Shown here one piece after another: positions 53,533 through 61,789 of a DNA stretch of 64,000 nt; position 1 is the stretch's first letter, and each line of letters begins with the position of its first letter. The stretch lies in assembly GCF_001189955.1 (NCBI RefSeq), contig NZ_LFLT01000025.1, positions 16,567 to 80,566 of the forward strand, in the 5' to 3' direction. The notes below the pieces were generated by a model, which made no database searches, was not told the origin of the DNA, and saw nothing but the letters and a program-made list of their open reading frames with translations. The DNA comes from Herbaspirillum chlorophenolicum (GTDB lineage Bacteria; Pseudomonadota; Gammaproteobacteria; Burkholderiales; Burkholderiaceae_D). Position numbers and translations under genes: made by a program.

Positions 53533-55098
53533 ATGCGCACCCTGTTTTCAACCGCCGCCGGACGGATATTGCTGAGCGGCTCGCTGGGCTGCGCCTTGAC
53601 GGTGCTAGACACCAACGTGGTCGGCATCGTCCTGCCGACCATCGCACGTGAACTGGGCGCGTCCTTCGCCGACATCGAATGGGTGGTGAGCGCCTACGTG
53701 CTGTGCTTCGCCGCCCTGCTGCTGCCGGCCGGTTCGGTGGCCGACCGTTATGGCCGCAAGCGCATCTTCCTGTGCGGCATCGCGGCGTTCGCCCTGGCCT
53801 CGTTGGCTTGTGCGCTGGCGCCTTCGGCACAGGCACTGTATGTAGCGCGCGCGGCGCAGGGCGTCAGCGCGGCCTTCCTGCTGGCGCCGGCGCTGGCCAT
53901 CATCGGCCATGCCTTCCATGACGAAGCCGCACGCGCCCACGCCTGGGCCGTGTGGGGCGGCATCATGGGACTGGCGATGGTGCTCTCGCCGCTGGCCGGC
54001 GGCGCCATCAATGCGCTGCTGGGCTGGCGCTGGGCCTTCGCCATCAATATTCCAATCTGCCTGTTGCTGGGCGTGGCGGTGCTGCGCCATATTCCGGAGT
54101 CGCGCAATCCATCTCCTCGCCCGCTTGACTTGCCGGGCATCCTGTCTTTCTCCAGCGCTATCTTCATGCTGACCTGGGCCCTGATCACCGGGCCTGAGTA
54201 CGGCTGGGGCAGCGTTGCTTTCGTCGTCCGCACTGCGGGCGGCGTTTTTTTATTCGCATCATTCGTGGCCCTCCAGCGCAAGAGCGCGCATCCCATGCTG
54301 GACTTGTCGCTGTTCCGTTCAGCCGGATTCATCGGCGCGGTGGCGGCGATGTTCGCCTATGCGGCATCGGCGCAGGTGATGGCGTCGTTGCTGCCACTGT
54401 TCCTGCAGAATGCGCGCGGCATGCAGGCCGGTGCAGCAGGACTGGCCATGCTGCCGTTCGCGCTGGCCATGCTGCTGTTGCCGCAAGCCGGACGACGCCT
54501 GGCGCGCACCTGGTCTTCAGCACGCATCCTGATGCTGGGGCTATGCACCGTAGCCTTGGGCAACCTGCTCATGGCGCTGGCCGCACATGCGGGCAGCGGC
54601 GTACTCATCGTGATCGGCATGGCGGTGCTGGGCAGCGGCGGCGGGTTGCTCAACGGCGAAACGCAAAAGGCCATCATGGGCAACGTGCCGCGCGAACGCG
54701 CCGGCATGGCCTCGGGCATCAGCACTACGTCGCGCTTCACTGGCGTACTGGCGGGATTCACGGGGCTGGGAGCAGTCCTGGCGGAAGGCGCGCGGCATTC
54801 CATGGCTTCCGCGCTGGCAGGTCTCGGCACGGACGGCACACATGCCAGCGAATTCATCGCGCGCGCCATGGCGGGCGACTTCGGCGGCGCGGCGCAGCTT
54901 TATCCGCAGCAGCGCGAGGCCGCCGTCGCCATTGCCCAACATGCCTACGGGATCGGTTTCTCGCATGTGTTCATGGCGGCGGCGCTGCTGGCGCTATGCG
55001 TAGCCGCCATCGTAGCCTGGTCGGTCAGGCGCGTTTCCCGTCCAGCACCAGTGACGCCAACCGCGGCAGAACCGATTCGGCAGACGCCGCAATCTTGA
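53533..55098 (+). CDS. MFS transporter, DHA2 (EmrB/QacA) type
   Basis: A 521-residue, roughly 14-helix drug:H+ antiporter of the DHA2 branch. Motif C-like LDTNVVGIVLPTIARELG occurs in helix 1, and motif A GSVADRYGRKRIFL between helices 2 and 3. The first half ends with GWRWAFAINIPI, another DHA2 landmark. The last 25 codons (74 bp) overlap the convergent sirtuin gene on the other strand. It may be co-transcribed with the GlcG-like gene. Substrate unknown. Confidence 0.92.
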   Translation: MRTLFSTAAGRILLSGSLGCALTVLDTNVVGIVLPTIARELGASFADIEWVVSAYVLCFAALLLPAGSVADRYGRKRIFLCGIAAFALASLACALAPSAQALYVARAAQGVSAAFLLAPALAIIGHAFHDEAARAHAWAVWGGIMGLAMVLSPLAGGAINALLGWRWAFAINIPICLLLGVAVLRHIPESRNPSPRPLDLPGILSFSSAIFMLTWALITGPEYGWGSVAFVVRTAGGVFLFASFVALQRKSAHPMLDLSLFRSAGFIGAVAAMFAYAASAQVMASLLPLFLQNARGMQAGAAGLAMLPFALAMLLLPQAGRRLARTWSSARILMLGLCTVALGNLLMALAAHAGSGVLIVIGMAVLGSGGGLLNGETQKAIMGNVPRERAGMASGISTTSRFTGVLAGFTGLGAVLAEGARHSMASALAGLGTDGTHASEFIARAMAGDFGGAAQLYPQQREAAVAIAQHAYGIGFSHVFMAAALLALCVAAIVAWSVRRVSRPAPVTPTAAEPIRQTPQS

Positions 55099-55912
55099 GC
55101 GCCAACAACGGGTCGGCACGTGTAAGGCCGCGATTGATGGCGGCCACCGGCTTGCCCGCTTGCGCCGCCATGCGGGCAAAACGGAATCCCGACAGCACCA
55201 TCAGCGACGATCCCACCACCAGCATGACATCGCAAGCATGCGCCGCCTGCTCCGCTTCGGCGTTGCGCGCGGCGGGAACGCCGTCGCCGAAGAACACCAC
55301 ATCCGGCTGCAGCATGCCGCCGCAGCGGCCGCACGATGGCACATGGAAATCGGCATCGGCGTCCGGTTCCAGCTGGGCATCGCCATCCGGCAAGGCAGCG
55401 GCCTCGGCACAGGCCAGCGCTGGGTTGAATTGCTCCAGCTCACGCTGTATCCGGGCCCGCTCATAGAAGGTACCGCAAGACAGGCAGCGCACCGCGTGGA
55501 TGCTGCCATGCAGCTCCATCACCCTGCGGCTGCCGGCTTGCTGGTGCAAACCATCGACGTTCTGCGTCAGTACGGCAGCCACCCGCCCTGCTTCCTCCAG
55601 TTGTGCGATGGCGCGGTGAGCGGCATTGGGCCTGGCTTGCGCCAAACGCGGCCACCCCAGCATGCTGCGCGCCCAATAGCGCTTGCGTGCCGCTTCCGAC
55701 GCGCGAAATTCCGCGCCCTGGATCGGCAAGCGGCCACGGCGCACGCCATCCTCGTCGCGGTAATCGGGAATGCCGGATGCGGTGCTGATGCCGGCGCCGG
55801 TCAGCACCAGTACGTTGCTGCAGGTGAGCAGCAGGTGCGCCAGCGCCTCCAGTTCATCCCCGGAAGCGGCAGCAGTGCCGGTTGGCGTTGCCGCTTGCAG
55901 TGAATCGCTCAT
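55025..55912 (-). CDS. Sirtuin NAD-dependent deacylase (Sir2)
   Basis: A 295-residue sirtuin that removes acyl groups from lysine using NAD+. The NAD site is [15 protein letters not shown]. The conserved [12 protein letters not shown] and the catalytic His in MELHGS are present. A four-Cys zinc ribbon (CLSC, then CGRC) is intact, and the [10 protein letters not shown] loop is typical of the class II (SIRT4-like) branch. The gene's last 74 bp overlap the 3' end of the MFS gene on the opposite strand. Histidine and NAD contacts look complete, so it should be active. Confidence 0.93.
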   Translation of the reverse strand: MSDSLQAATPTGTAAASGDELEALAHLLLTCSNVLVLTGAGISTASGIPDYRDEDGVRRGRLPIQGAEFRASEAARKRYWARSMLGWPRLAQARPNAAHRAIAQLEEAGRVAAVLTQNVDGLHQQAGSRRVMELHGSIHAVRCLSCGTFYERARIQRELEQFNPALACAEAAALPDGDAQLEPDADADFHVPSCGRCGGMLQPDVVFFGDGVPAARNAEAEQAAHACDVMLVVGSSLMVLSGFRFARMAAQAGKPVAAINRGLTRADPLLALKIAASAESVLPRLASLVLDGKRA

Positions 55913-56159
55913 GGAAGCCGGAGTTGTGGTGGAAACAGCGTGCAGCGTAAGCCATTTTCACGAGTCTTGCCGAGCGCGCACCGATGTCGCAGGCCGATCC
56001 GACGCGACGGCATCGCGGTAGCGAAAAATCCCCCGCCACTACTGCCACAGGGCAACAAATACAAGGTTTCTGCGCCGCAAACGCATCCTTGCGATTCTCC
56101 CTATAATTTCAGAGCAACTTTTAAAAATAATCCTTCCGCCAAAAGTTAGAGGAGAAAAT

Positions 56160-56339
56160 ATGCGGCTGCTACTCCTATTGCCGTTCATAGGTTTGCTCTG
56201 GGTTCCGTTCTACAACGACGAACTACCCACCCTGTTCGGCTTTCCGTTTTTCTACTGGTACCAGTTCGCCTGGGTCCCCCTGACATCGCTGATCATCTGG
56301 ATCATCTACCGCGATGGCCTCAAGAAGGGAGTCGAGTAA
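56160..56339 (+). CDS. Small DUF3311 membrane protein
   Basis: A 59-residue, two-helix membrane protein: MRLLLLLPFIGLLWVPFYN, then FGFPFFYWYQFAWVPLTSLIIWIIYRDG and a short basic end. This is the DUF3311 pattern, found as a small partner next to sodium:solute symporters. A strong GAGGAGA ribosome site lies just upstream. Its TAA stop is followed by A, and the symporter ATG begins at the next base (56340), so the two are translationally coupled. It is too short to stand out in a length-filtered gene list. Confidence 0.9.
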   Translation: MRLLLLLPFIGLLWVPFYNDELPTLFGFPFFYWYQFAWVPLTSLIIWIIYRDGLKKGVE

Positions 56340-57833
56340 ATGGACGCCTCCCACATCAACTGGACCGCACTCTGGGTCTTCATCTTCTTCTTCGCGCTGG
56401 TCACCGTCATGGGCTTCTGGGCCTCCAAATGGATGGCCGGCCCGAAGAACAAGGGCGCCCACCTCGATGAATGGGGCCTGGGCGGACGCAACTTCGGCAC
56501 GTGGATCACCTGGTTCCTGGTCGGCGGCGACTTCTACACCGCCTATACCGTGATCGCCGTGCCGGCGCTGGTCTATGCGGTCGGCGCCTACGGCTTCTTC
56601 GCGCTGCCGTACACCATCCTGGTCTACCCGATCGTGTTCGTGATCATGCCCAAACTGTGGCACGCCGCGCACAAGGCCGGCCACGTGACGGCGGCCGACG
56701 TTGTCTTCGGCCGCTACAAATCGCGTCCGCTGGAGTTCGCCATCGCGCTGACCGGCGTGGTCGCCACCATGCCTTACATCGCGCTGCAGCTGATCGGCAT
56801 GGAAGTGGTGATCAAGGCGCTGGGCCTGACCGGCGAGCTGCCGCTGCTGGCGGCTTTCGTGATCCTGGCGCTGTACACCTACTCGGCCGGCTTGCGCGCG
56901 CCGGCGCTGATCGCTTTCGTCAAGGACCTGATGATCTACATCGTGGTGCTGGCGGCGGTAATCATCGTACCGGCCAAGCTGGGCGGCTACGGGGTGGTGT
57001 TCGGTGCGGCGCGCGATGCGTTCGCAACCAAGGGCGGGGCCACCGGCCTGACGCTGAAACCGACGCAGTTCCTGCCGTTCGCGACACTGGCGCTGGGTTC
57101 GGCCATGGCGGCCTTCATGTATCCGCATACGCTGACCGGCATCTTCGCCGCCAAGGATGCCAACACGATCCGCAAGAACGCCGTGTTCCTGCCGGCCTAT
57201 ACCGTGCTGCTGGGCTTGATTGCGCTGCTCGGCTTCATGGCTTATGCCGCGGGCATCAAGGTGCCGACCAACAACGACGTGGTGCCGGCGCTGTTCAACG
57301 GCCTGTTCCCAAGCTGGTTCGCCGGCTTCGCCTTCGCTGCGATCGCCATCGGCGCGCTGGTGCCGGCGGCGGTGATGTCGATCGGCGCCTCCAACCTGTT
57401 CACCCGCAACTTCTGGAAACCCTACGTCAACCCCGATATCGCCCCCGCGGGCGAAGCCAAGGTTGCCAAAGTGGTGTCGCTGGTGGTCAAGTTCGGCGCG
57501 CTGGTGTTCATCCTGTTCCTGCCGACCAAGTTCGCCCTGGACCTGCAGCTCCTGGGCGGCGTGTGGATCCTGCAGACCTTCCCCGCGCTGGTGTTCGGCC
57601 TGTTCGTCGGCTGGTTCGGCGCACGCGCGCTGCTGGCCGGATGGGCAGTGGGCATCGTCGGCGGCAGCTGGCTGGCATTCGCCGATGGCATCAAACCGGT
57701 TCACACCTTCACCATCGGCGCAGACTCTTACACTCTGTATACCGGCATCGTCGCACTGGTGCTCAACATCGCGGTGGCAGTGCTCGTCAACCTGGTGCTG
57801 GGCAAGGGAACGCAACCGGCGCTGAAGCAATAA
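56340..57833 (+). CDS. Sodium:solute symporter, probable monocarboxylate permease (MctP-like)
   Basis: A 497-residue symporter of the SSS family with about 13 membrane helices. Landmarks: WGLGGRNFGTWITWFLVGGDFYTAYTVIAVPALVY at the start, and MYPHTLTGIFAAKDANTIRKNAVFLPAYT and VPAAVMSIGASNLFTRNFW in the core. The pairing with a DUF3311 protein matches MctP-type lactate/pyruvate/alanine permeases (family knowledge). A strong terminator lies at 57951-57985. The downstream LysR gene may regulate it. Confidence 0.88.
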   Translation: MDASHINWTALWVFIFFFALVTVMGFWASKWMAGPKNKGAHLDEWGLGGRNFGTWITWFLVGGDFYTAYTVIAVPALVYAVGAYGFFALPYTILVYPIVFVIMPKLWHAAHKAGHVTAADVVFGRYKSRPLEFAIALTGVVATMPYIALQLIGMEVVIKALGLTGELPLLAAFVILALYTYSAGLRAPALIAFVKDLMIYIVVLAAVIIVPAKLGGYGVVFGAARDAFATKGGATGLTLKPTQFLPFATLALGSAMAAFMYPHTLTGIFAAKDANTIRKNAVFLPAYTVLLGLIALLGFMAYAAGIKVPTNNDVVPALFNGLFPSWFAGFAFAAIAIGALVPAAVMSIGASNLFTRNFWKPYVNPDIAPAGEAKVAKVVSLVVKFGALVFILFLPTKFALDLQLLGGVWILQTFPALVFGLFVGWFGARALLAGWAVGIVGGSWLAFADGIKPVHTFTIGADSYTLYTGIVALVLNIAVAVLVNLVLGKGTQPALKQ

Positions 57834-57950
57834 ACGGCGGGAGCGGCCGGCAACATATCTCCCTGCCTCGCAGCGTTATCTGAAAGTTGCAACGACTGCG
57901 CGGCAAAGGGAAAGCAAACGCCGGCCGCCACCCGGCGGGCAATTGGACTG

Positions 57951-57985
57951 AATGGGCTGCGCCTGAAAACGCGGCCCATTTTTAT
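57951..57985 (+). terminator. Intrinsic terminator of the symporter unit
   Basis: An 11-bp stem (AATGGGCTGCG with CGCGGCCCATT, one G-T pair, 8-base loop) is followed by five T residues. Confidence 0.8.
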
Positions 57986-58048
57986 GGCCCGCGCAAAACA
58001 ATCAATCGGCAGGATGATGTTTTGCAATCGCCGATTTCGGCCAACAAC

Positions 58049-58080
58049 ATCACATAGTGATATATTCACGCGAATGTGAT
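58049..58080. promoter_or_regulatory. Inverted repeat upstream of the LysR gene
   Basis: ATCACAT, 18 bases, ATGTGAT: a perfect 7-bp inverted repeat around GTGATATATTCAC, 63 bp before the LysR ATG. Probably an autoregulatory operator; TATATT inside it could be a -10 box. Confidence 0.55.
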
Positions 58081-58142
58081 CGCATGCATATCGGCCGCAA
58101 AAAATATCGTGAACCAGGCCGACGACATCTCCCATCTCCCCC

Positions 58143-59060
58143 ATGGATATCAATCTTGCCCGCACCTTCCTGGAAGTCGCTACCAACGGCAGCTTTATCC
58201 TGGCCGCGGAGCGGATGCATCTCACGCAAACGGCGGTCAGTGCGCGTATCCGTACCCTGGAAGAACAACTTGGCCGGCAGCTTTTCATCCGCAACAAGTC
58301 CGGTGCAAAGCTGACGGCAGCCGGCGAGCGCTTCATGCGCCATGCGACGACGCTGGTGCAGGTCTGGGAACGTGCGCGCCAGCAGATCGCGCTGCCGCCG
58401 GGACGCAAGGACGGCATCAGCCTCGGCGGTGAACTCAGCCTGTGGCATCCCTTTCTTGCGGACTGGCTGATCTGGATGCACCGTTTCTCTCCCGACATCG
58501 CGATCCGCTCCGAAGTCGATATGCCTGCCCGGCTGCTCGACCGCGTGCAAGACGGCTCGCTGGACCTGGCGGTGCTGTACGGCCCGCCGCCGCGCGAAGG
58601 CCTGGTGTCCGAATTGCTGCTGGAAGAAAAACTGATCATGGTCAACACCGACAAGAGCGGTGTCGTCGATCCCGAGCGCTATGTCTATGTCGACTGGGGG
58701 CCGCACTTCGCCATCAACCACCAGGCCGCCCATCCCGAACTGAGCAATCCCTCGCTGGCGATTTCCCTTGGCCCGCTGGCGCTCACTTACCTGCTCAGTG
58801 TCGGCGGCGCCGGCTATTTCCGCGCCGGCACCGCCCAACCGTTCATTGACGAAGGCCGCCTGCACCGGGTCCACGGCACACCCGAATTTTCACACTCGGC
58901 CTACGTGGTGTATGCCACCCAGCGCGACAATGACACCATGAACCACGTGCGCCACGGCCTGAAAACCATCGCCGGCGGCAAGGAGTTTCCCGGGCTCAAC
59001 CATCGCATTGCCGCGCGTCCTCTTTTTCCCGCTGCCGGCGCTACGGCCAACAAAGCATAA
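58143..59060 (+). CDS. LysR-family transcriptional regulator
   Basis: A 305-residue LysR regulator. The helix-turn-helix spans residues 3-60 (LARTFLEVATNGSFILAAERMHLTQTAVSARIRTLEEQLG). The effector domain begins about residue 90 and includes RVQDGSLDLAVLYGPPP. It follows the symporter gene on the same strand but behind a terminator, so it is separately transcribed. The 7-bp inverted repeat upstream may be its own operator. The target is unknown; the symporter unit is the obvious candidate. Confidence 0.92.
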   Translation: MDINLARTFLEVATNGSFILAAERMHLTQTAVSARIRTLEEQLGRQLFIRNKSGAKLTAAGERFMRHATTLVQVWERARQQIALPPGRKDGISLGGELSLWHPFLADWLIWMHRFSPDIAIRSEVDMPARLLDRVQDGSLDLAVLYGPPPREGLVSELLLEEKLIMVNTDKSGVVDPERYVYVDWGPHFAINHQAAHPELSNPSLAISLGPLALTYLLSVGGAGYFRAGTAQPFIDEGRLHRVHGTPEFSHSAYVVYATQRDNDTMNHVRHGLKTIAGGKEFPGLNHRIAARPLFPAAGATANKA

Positions 59061-59262
59061 AGAGATCAATCAGCACCAGGATCGGTTGCAACGAACACGG
59101 TATCTGCAGCCCTGTTCAGCTTATTGTCAGCTACCCGTTACAGCCTGTAACGCCTGTAACAACCACAGCGTCAACTTGGCATTCATGGGGGCCGTTGGGG
59201 AACCATTGGGATGGGACTCGCACGTGCGATTCCGCCATGATTACAGCCAACAGGGACACGAC

Positions 59263-61089
59263 ATGAAAGCTGATAAAAACCGGTTCACCACCTTGGTGTC
59301 CTCTTCACTCATCATCAGCCTGCTTGCTCTTGCGGGTTGCAACAAAACCAACACCCCTGCCGACACGCCCCCCAACACAGCGGCAGCGGCTCCGACAACC
59401 GCCCCCTATACGCCGCCGACCGCAGACCAGTTGTCGCAGATGGTGGCGCCGATCGCTTTGTTCCCCGACAAGCTGGTCGCCCAGGTGCTGGCCGGTGCAA
59501 CGTATCCCGACCAGATTACCTCCGCCAACCAGTGGCTGGCGCAAAACCCCTCGCTCAAAGGCGCCGCATTGCAGAATGCGGCAAATCAGCAGCCTTGGGA
59601 TGTCAGCGTCAAATCGCTGACGGCATTCCCCTCGGTACTGAACCAGATGGCAAGCAACACCCAGTGGACCACCGCACTTGGCGAAGCCTATGTGAACGAT
59701 CCCAGCGATGTGATGAACGCCATCCAGGCGATGCGTTTGCGTGCGCAGCAGTCTGGCAACCTCAAGAACTCGCAGCAGTTGAGAATCACCTCGGTCGCAC
59801 GCGCAGCGCCGCCGCCGCCGAACTATGCCAGCGCTCCCGGCGAACCGCTGGTCTATTCCGGCCCCGAGGTGATTCCGCCGCCGCCGCAAACGATCGTGAT
59901 CGAACCGGCACAGCCAGATGTCGTGTATGTGCCGAGCTATAACCCGGCCGTGGTCTACGGCGGCGCGGTTCCGGTATATCCCGGCTATGTCTATCACCCT
60001 CCGGTCTACAGCACGGGCGACGTGGTAGCCACCGGCGTCCTTTCATTCGGCGTCGGCATCCTGGTCGGCGCGGTCATCAGCAATCACGACTGGGGCTGGC
60101 ATTCATGGGGCATGAACTGGGGCGGTCCCGGCCCCGGCTCGGATGGCCCTGGTTACGGTGGCGGTCCTAATTATGGCGGCGGTCCCGGCGGCGGCTGGCA
60201 TCGTCCGGCGGTGGTCTACAACAACACGACTTATATTTCGAAGTCGACCACTGTCATCAACCACATCGATAACCATATCGACAACCACAACAACAACTCG
60301 CGCACGGTCAACAACTACGGTACGACCAATAACAACAACGGCACCATCAACAACAATGCCAACCGCCCGACGTTCAACGCGGCAGCGCCAAACGCCAATG
60401 CACGCATGCAAGCTGCACCGGGCGGCCCCATGACGATGCCGCATTTCGCCGCCGGCGATACGCGTCCCGGCGCTCGGCCGGCCAACGTGCCGGAAGCGCA
60501 GCGCGGGGCAGGTAATGCCCCCATGCAGCCTCATGCCAATGCACTCACGCAAGCTGCACCGGGTGGCCCAATGACGATGCCGCATTTCGCCGCCGGCGAT
60601 GCGCGTCCGGGCGCTCGTCCGGCCAACGCGCCGGAAACGCAGCACGGAGCAGGCAACGCCCCCATGCAGCCTCATGCCAATGGACACGAGCCCGAAGTAA
60701 CGTCTCACGCTGCCGCCGCGCAGAAACCGAATCCTGGTCCGATGCAACGTCCAGGCGCCATGGAAAGTCGTCAGCAAAACGCTGAACGGCCGCATCAGCC
60801 GGACGCACGTCCGTCCGGCCCGACACCGGGCGAAGCGCGCCAGGAACATGCAGCCAGAGAGAATGTGCCGGCGCATCAGAATCCGAACGTCTCGGCGCCG
60901 CCACGGCCACAGGCGCCGCCGCCTCATGAGCAAGCCCCGCAAGTACACGCCAAGCCGGCGGAACAACCAAGGCCGCAAGCCCAGCCGCATGCGCAGCCAC
61001 AACCGCATCCGCAAGAGCACGCTCAACCACGCCCGCAAGAGCATCCGCAGGCTAAAAAAGAAGAGCGCAGAGAAGAGAAAAAAGAATGA
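59263..61089 (+). CDS. Large DUF3300 lipoprotein with Asn/His/Pro-rich tail
   Basis: A 608-residue secreted protein. The signal ends at LLALAGC, a good lipobox. The DUF3300 domain follows (PPTADQLSQMVAPIALFPDKLVAQVLAGATYP, then QPDVVYVPSYNPAVVYG and a membrane-like stretch VVATGVLSFGVGILVGAVIS). A Gly/Trp-rich linker leads to an Asn-rich segment (INHIDNHIDNHNNN) and a long Pro/His/Gln/Glu-rich tail ending in basic/acidic repeats (KKEERREEKKE). A 47-residue unit is tandemly duplicated (60394-60675). ATG at 59263; an upstream frame from 59008 is not a leader. Function of DUF3300 is unknown. Confidence 0.85.
   Translation: MKADKNRFTTLVSSSLIISLLALAGCNKTNTPADTPPNTAAAAPTTAPYTPPTADQLSQMVAPIALFPDKLVAQVLAGATYPDQITSANQWLAQNPSLKGAALQNAANQQPWDVSVKSLTAFPSVLNQMASNTQWTTALGEAYVNDPSDVMNAIQAMRLRAQQSGNLKNSQQLRITSVARAAPPPPNYASAPGEPLVYSGPEVIPPPPQTIVIEPAQPDVVYVPSYNPAVVYGGAVPVYPGYVYHPPVYSTGDVVATGVLSFGVGILVGAVISNHDWGWHSWGMNWGGPGPGSDGPGYGGGPNYGGGPGGGWHRPAVVYNNTTYISKSTTVINHIDNHIDNHNNNSRTVNNYGTTNNNNGTINNNANRPTFNAAAPNANARMQAAPGGPMTMPHFAAGDTRPGARPANVPEAQRGAGNAPMQPHANALTQAAPGGPMTMPHFAAGDARPGARPANAPETQHGAGNAPMQPHANGHEPEVTSHAAAAQKPNPGPMQRPGAMESRQQNAERPHQPDARPSGPTPGEARQEHAARENVPAHQNPNVSAPPRPQAPPPHEQAPQVHAKPAEQPRPQAQPHAQPQPHPQEHAQPRPQEHPQAKKEERREEKKE
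60394..60675 (+). repeat. Two tandem 141-bp repeats within the DUF3300 gene
   Basis: Two in-frame copies of a 141-bp (47-codon) unit start at 60394 and 60535. Their encoded cores read QAAPGGPMTMPHFAAGD and then RPGARPAN, with a few substitutions between copies, so it is an older duplication. The sequence GCCAATG at 60676 marks the start of a would-be third unit. Confidence 0.85.
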
Positions 61090-61094
61090 AGACA

Positions 61095-61124
61095 AGTCAG
61101 GCGATCGGTTTCGCCTGACTTTCC
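61095..61124 (+). terminator. Terminator 1 after the DUF3300 gene
   Basis: AGTCAGGCGA, loop TCGGTT, TCGCCTGACT: a perfect 10-bp stem six bases after the stop codon, followed by a short T-rich tail. Confidence 0.65.
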
Positions 61125-61148
61125 ATCTTCATAGCGGGTTAGAAAATG

Positions 61149-61178
61149 CGGGCATGATGGAAATCATGCCCGTTTTTT
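61149..61178 (+). terminator. Terminator 2 after the DUF3300 gene
   Basis: CGGGCATGAT, loop GGAA, ATCATGCCCG, followed by T6: a textbook intrinsic terminator. Two in a row effectively insulate the next genes. Confidence 0.9.
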
Positions 61179-61233
61179 ACGCCATGAAAATCACAACCGG
61201 TTTATGCCGTGCGTAACACAGTTCAATGCGGCG

Positions 61234-61629
61234 TCATGGACCTGGAATGCGCGCGATCACCTTGATCTCAAAATCGAATCCCGCCAACCAGTTCACCCCC
61301 ACCGCAGTCCAGTTGGGGTAAGGCTGCTCGCCAATTTCCTTCAGGCGGATCGCGTTCAGCGTTTCCCATTGGGCCTCAGGGTCGGTGTGGAAGGTCGTCA
61401 CATCGACCACATCGTCAAAATTGCATCCTGCCGCCTTCAGCACGGCCTTCAGGTTGTCAAACGCGCGCTGGACCTGCTTCTCGAAGACGGGTTCAGGAGT
61501 ACCGTCTTCCCGGCTCCCCACCTGGCCTGATACGAACAGAAGATCGCCCGAACGAATGGCGGCGGAATAGCGGTTGATCTCATAAAGCGACTGGCGACCG
61601 ACAGGGAAAACGGCGTCACGTTTGGGCAT
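61234..61629 (-). CDS. RidA/YjgF/YER057c-family protein
   Basis: A 131-residue RidA-superfamily protein; canonical RidA hydrolyses reactive enamines/imines made by PLP enzymes. Landmarks: FPVGRQSLYEINRYSAAIRSGDLLFVSGQVGSREDG, then FDNLKAVLKAAGCNFDDVVDVTTFHTD. The canonical catalytic Arg of RidA (in the C-terminal RxxV segment) is not obvious: the end reads GFDFEIKVIARIPGP, so this belongs to a divergent Rid subgroup. GGAG eight bases before the ATG at 61629 sets the start. It is divergent from a TetR gene with three shared operators. Confidence 0.87.
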   Translation of the reverse strand: MPKRDAVFPVGRQSLYEINRYSAAIRSGDLLFVSGQVGSREDGTPEPVFEKQVQRAFDNLKAVLKAAGCNFDDVVDVTTFHTDPEAQWETLNAIRLKEIGEQPYPNWTAVGVNWLAGFDFEIKVIARIPGP

Positions 61630-61703
61630 GATTGAACTCCATAAATTGATGATTGACATAGATGGTCCAGCATCGGCAGGCAAGCAATGATGCTGGACAA
61701 ACA

Positions 61704-61718
61704 CATACGATGCGTATG
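61704..61718. promoter_or_regulatory. TetR operator box 1
   Basis: CATACGATGCGTATG: a perfect inverted repeat CATACG-N3-CGTATG in the ridA-tetR intergenic DNA. Confidence 0.8.
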
Positions 61719-61731
61719 CCAATTTAAACAA

Positions 61732-61748
61732 ACATACGCAACGTATGT
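61732..61748. promoter_or_regulatory. TetR operator box 2
   Basis: ACATACGCAACGTATGT: the best of the three boxes (7-bp arms, N3 spacer), centred 29 bp from box 1. Confidence 0.8.
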
Positions 61749-61756
61749 CAATTAAA

Positions 61757-61769
61757 ATACGGTGCGTAT
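61757..61769. promoter_or_regulatory. TetR operator box 3
   Basis: ATACGGTGCGTAT: 5-bp arms of the same motif, centred 23 bp from box 2 and 27 bp before the tetR GTG start. Confidence 0.75.
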
Positions 61770-61789
61770 GTTTAATTCAGGAGAGCCAC

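Larger units (their letters stand above)
57834..58142. other. Gap between the symporter and LysR genes
   Basis: A 309-bp stretch holding the symporter terminator (57951-57985) and an inverted repeat near the LysR start (58049-58080). Between them the DNA shows nothing recognisable. Confidence 0.5.

Noticed and set aside
59008..59262. N-terminal extension of the DUF3300 protein from 59008
   Set aside because: It overlaps the LysR 3' end in another frame and lacks a leader; the ATG at 59263 gives a normal lipoprotein signal.
61745..61789. ATG at 61745 as the tetR start
   Set aside because: It lies inside operator box 2 and has no ribosome site; the GTG at 61790 has AGGAG at the right distance.
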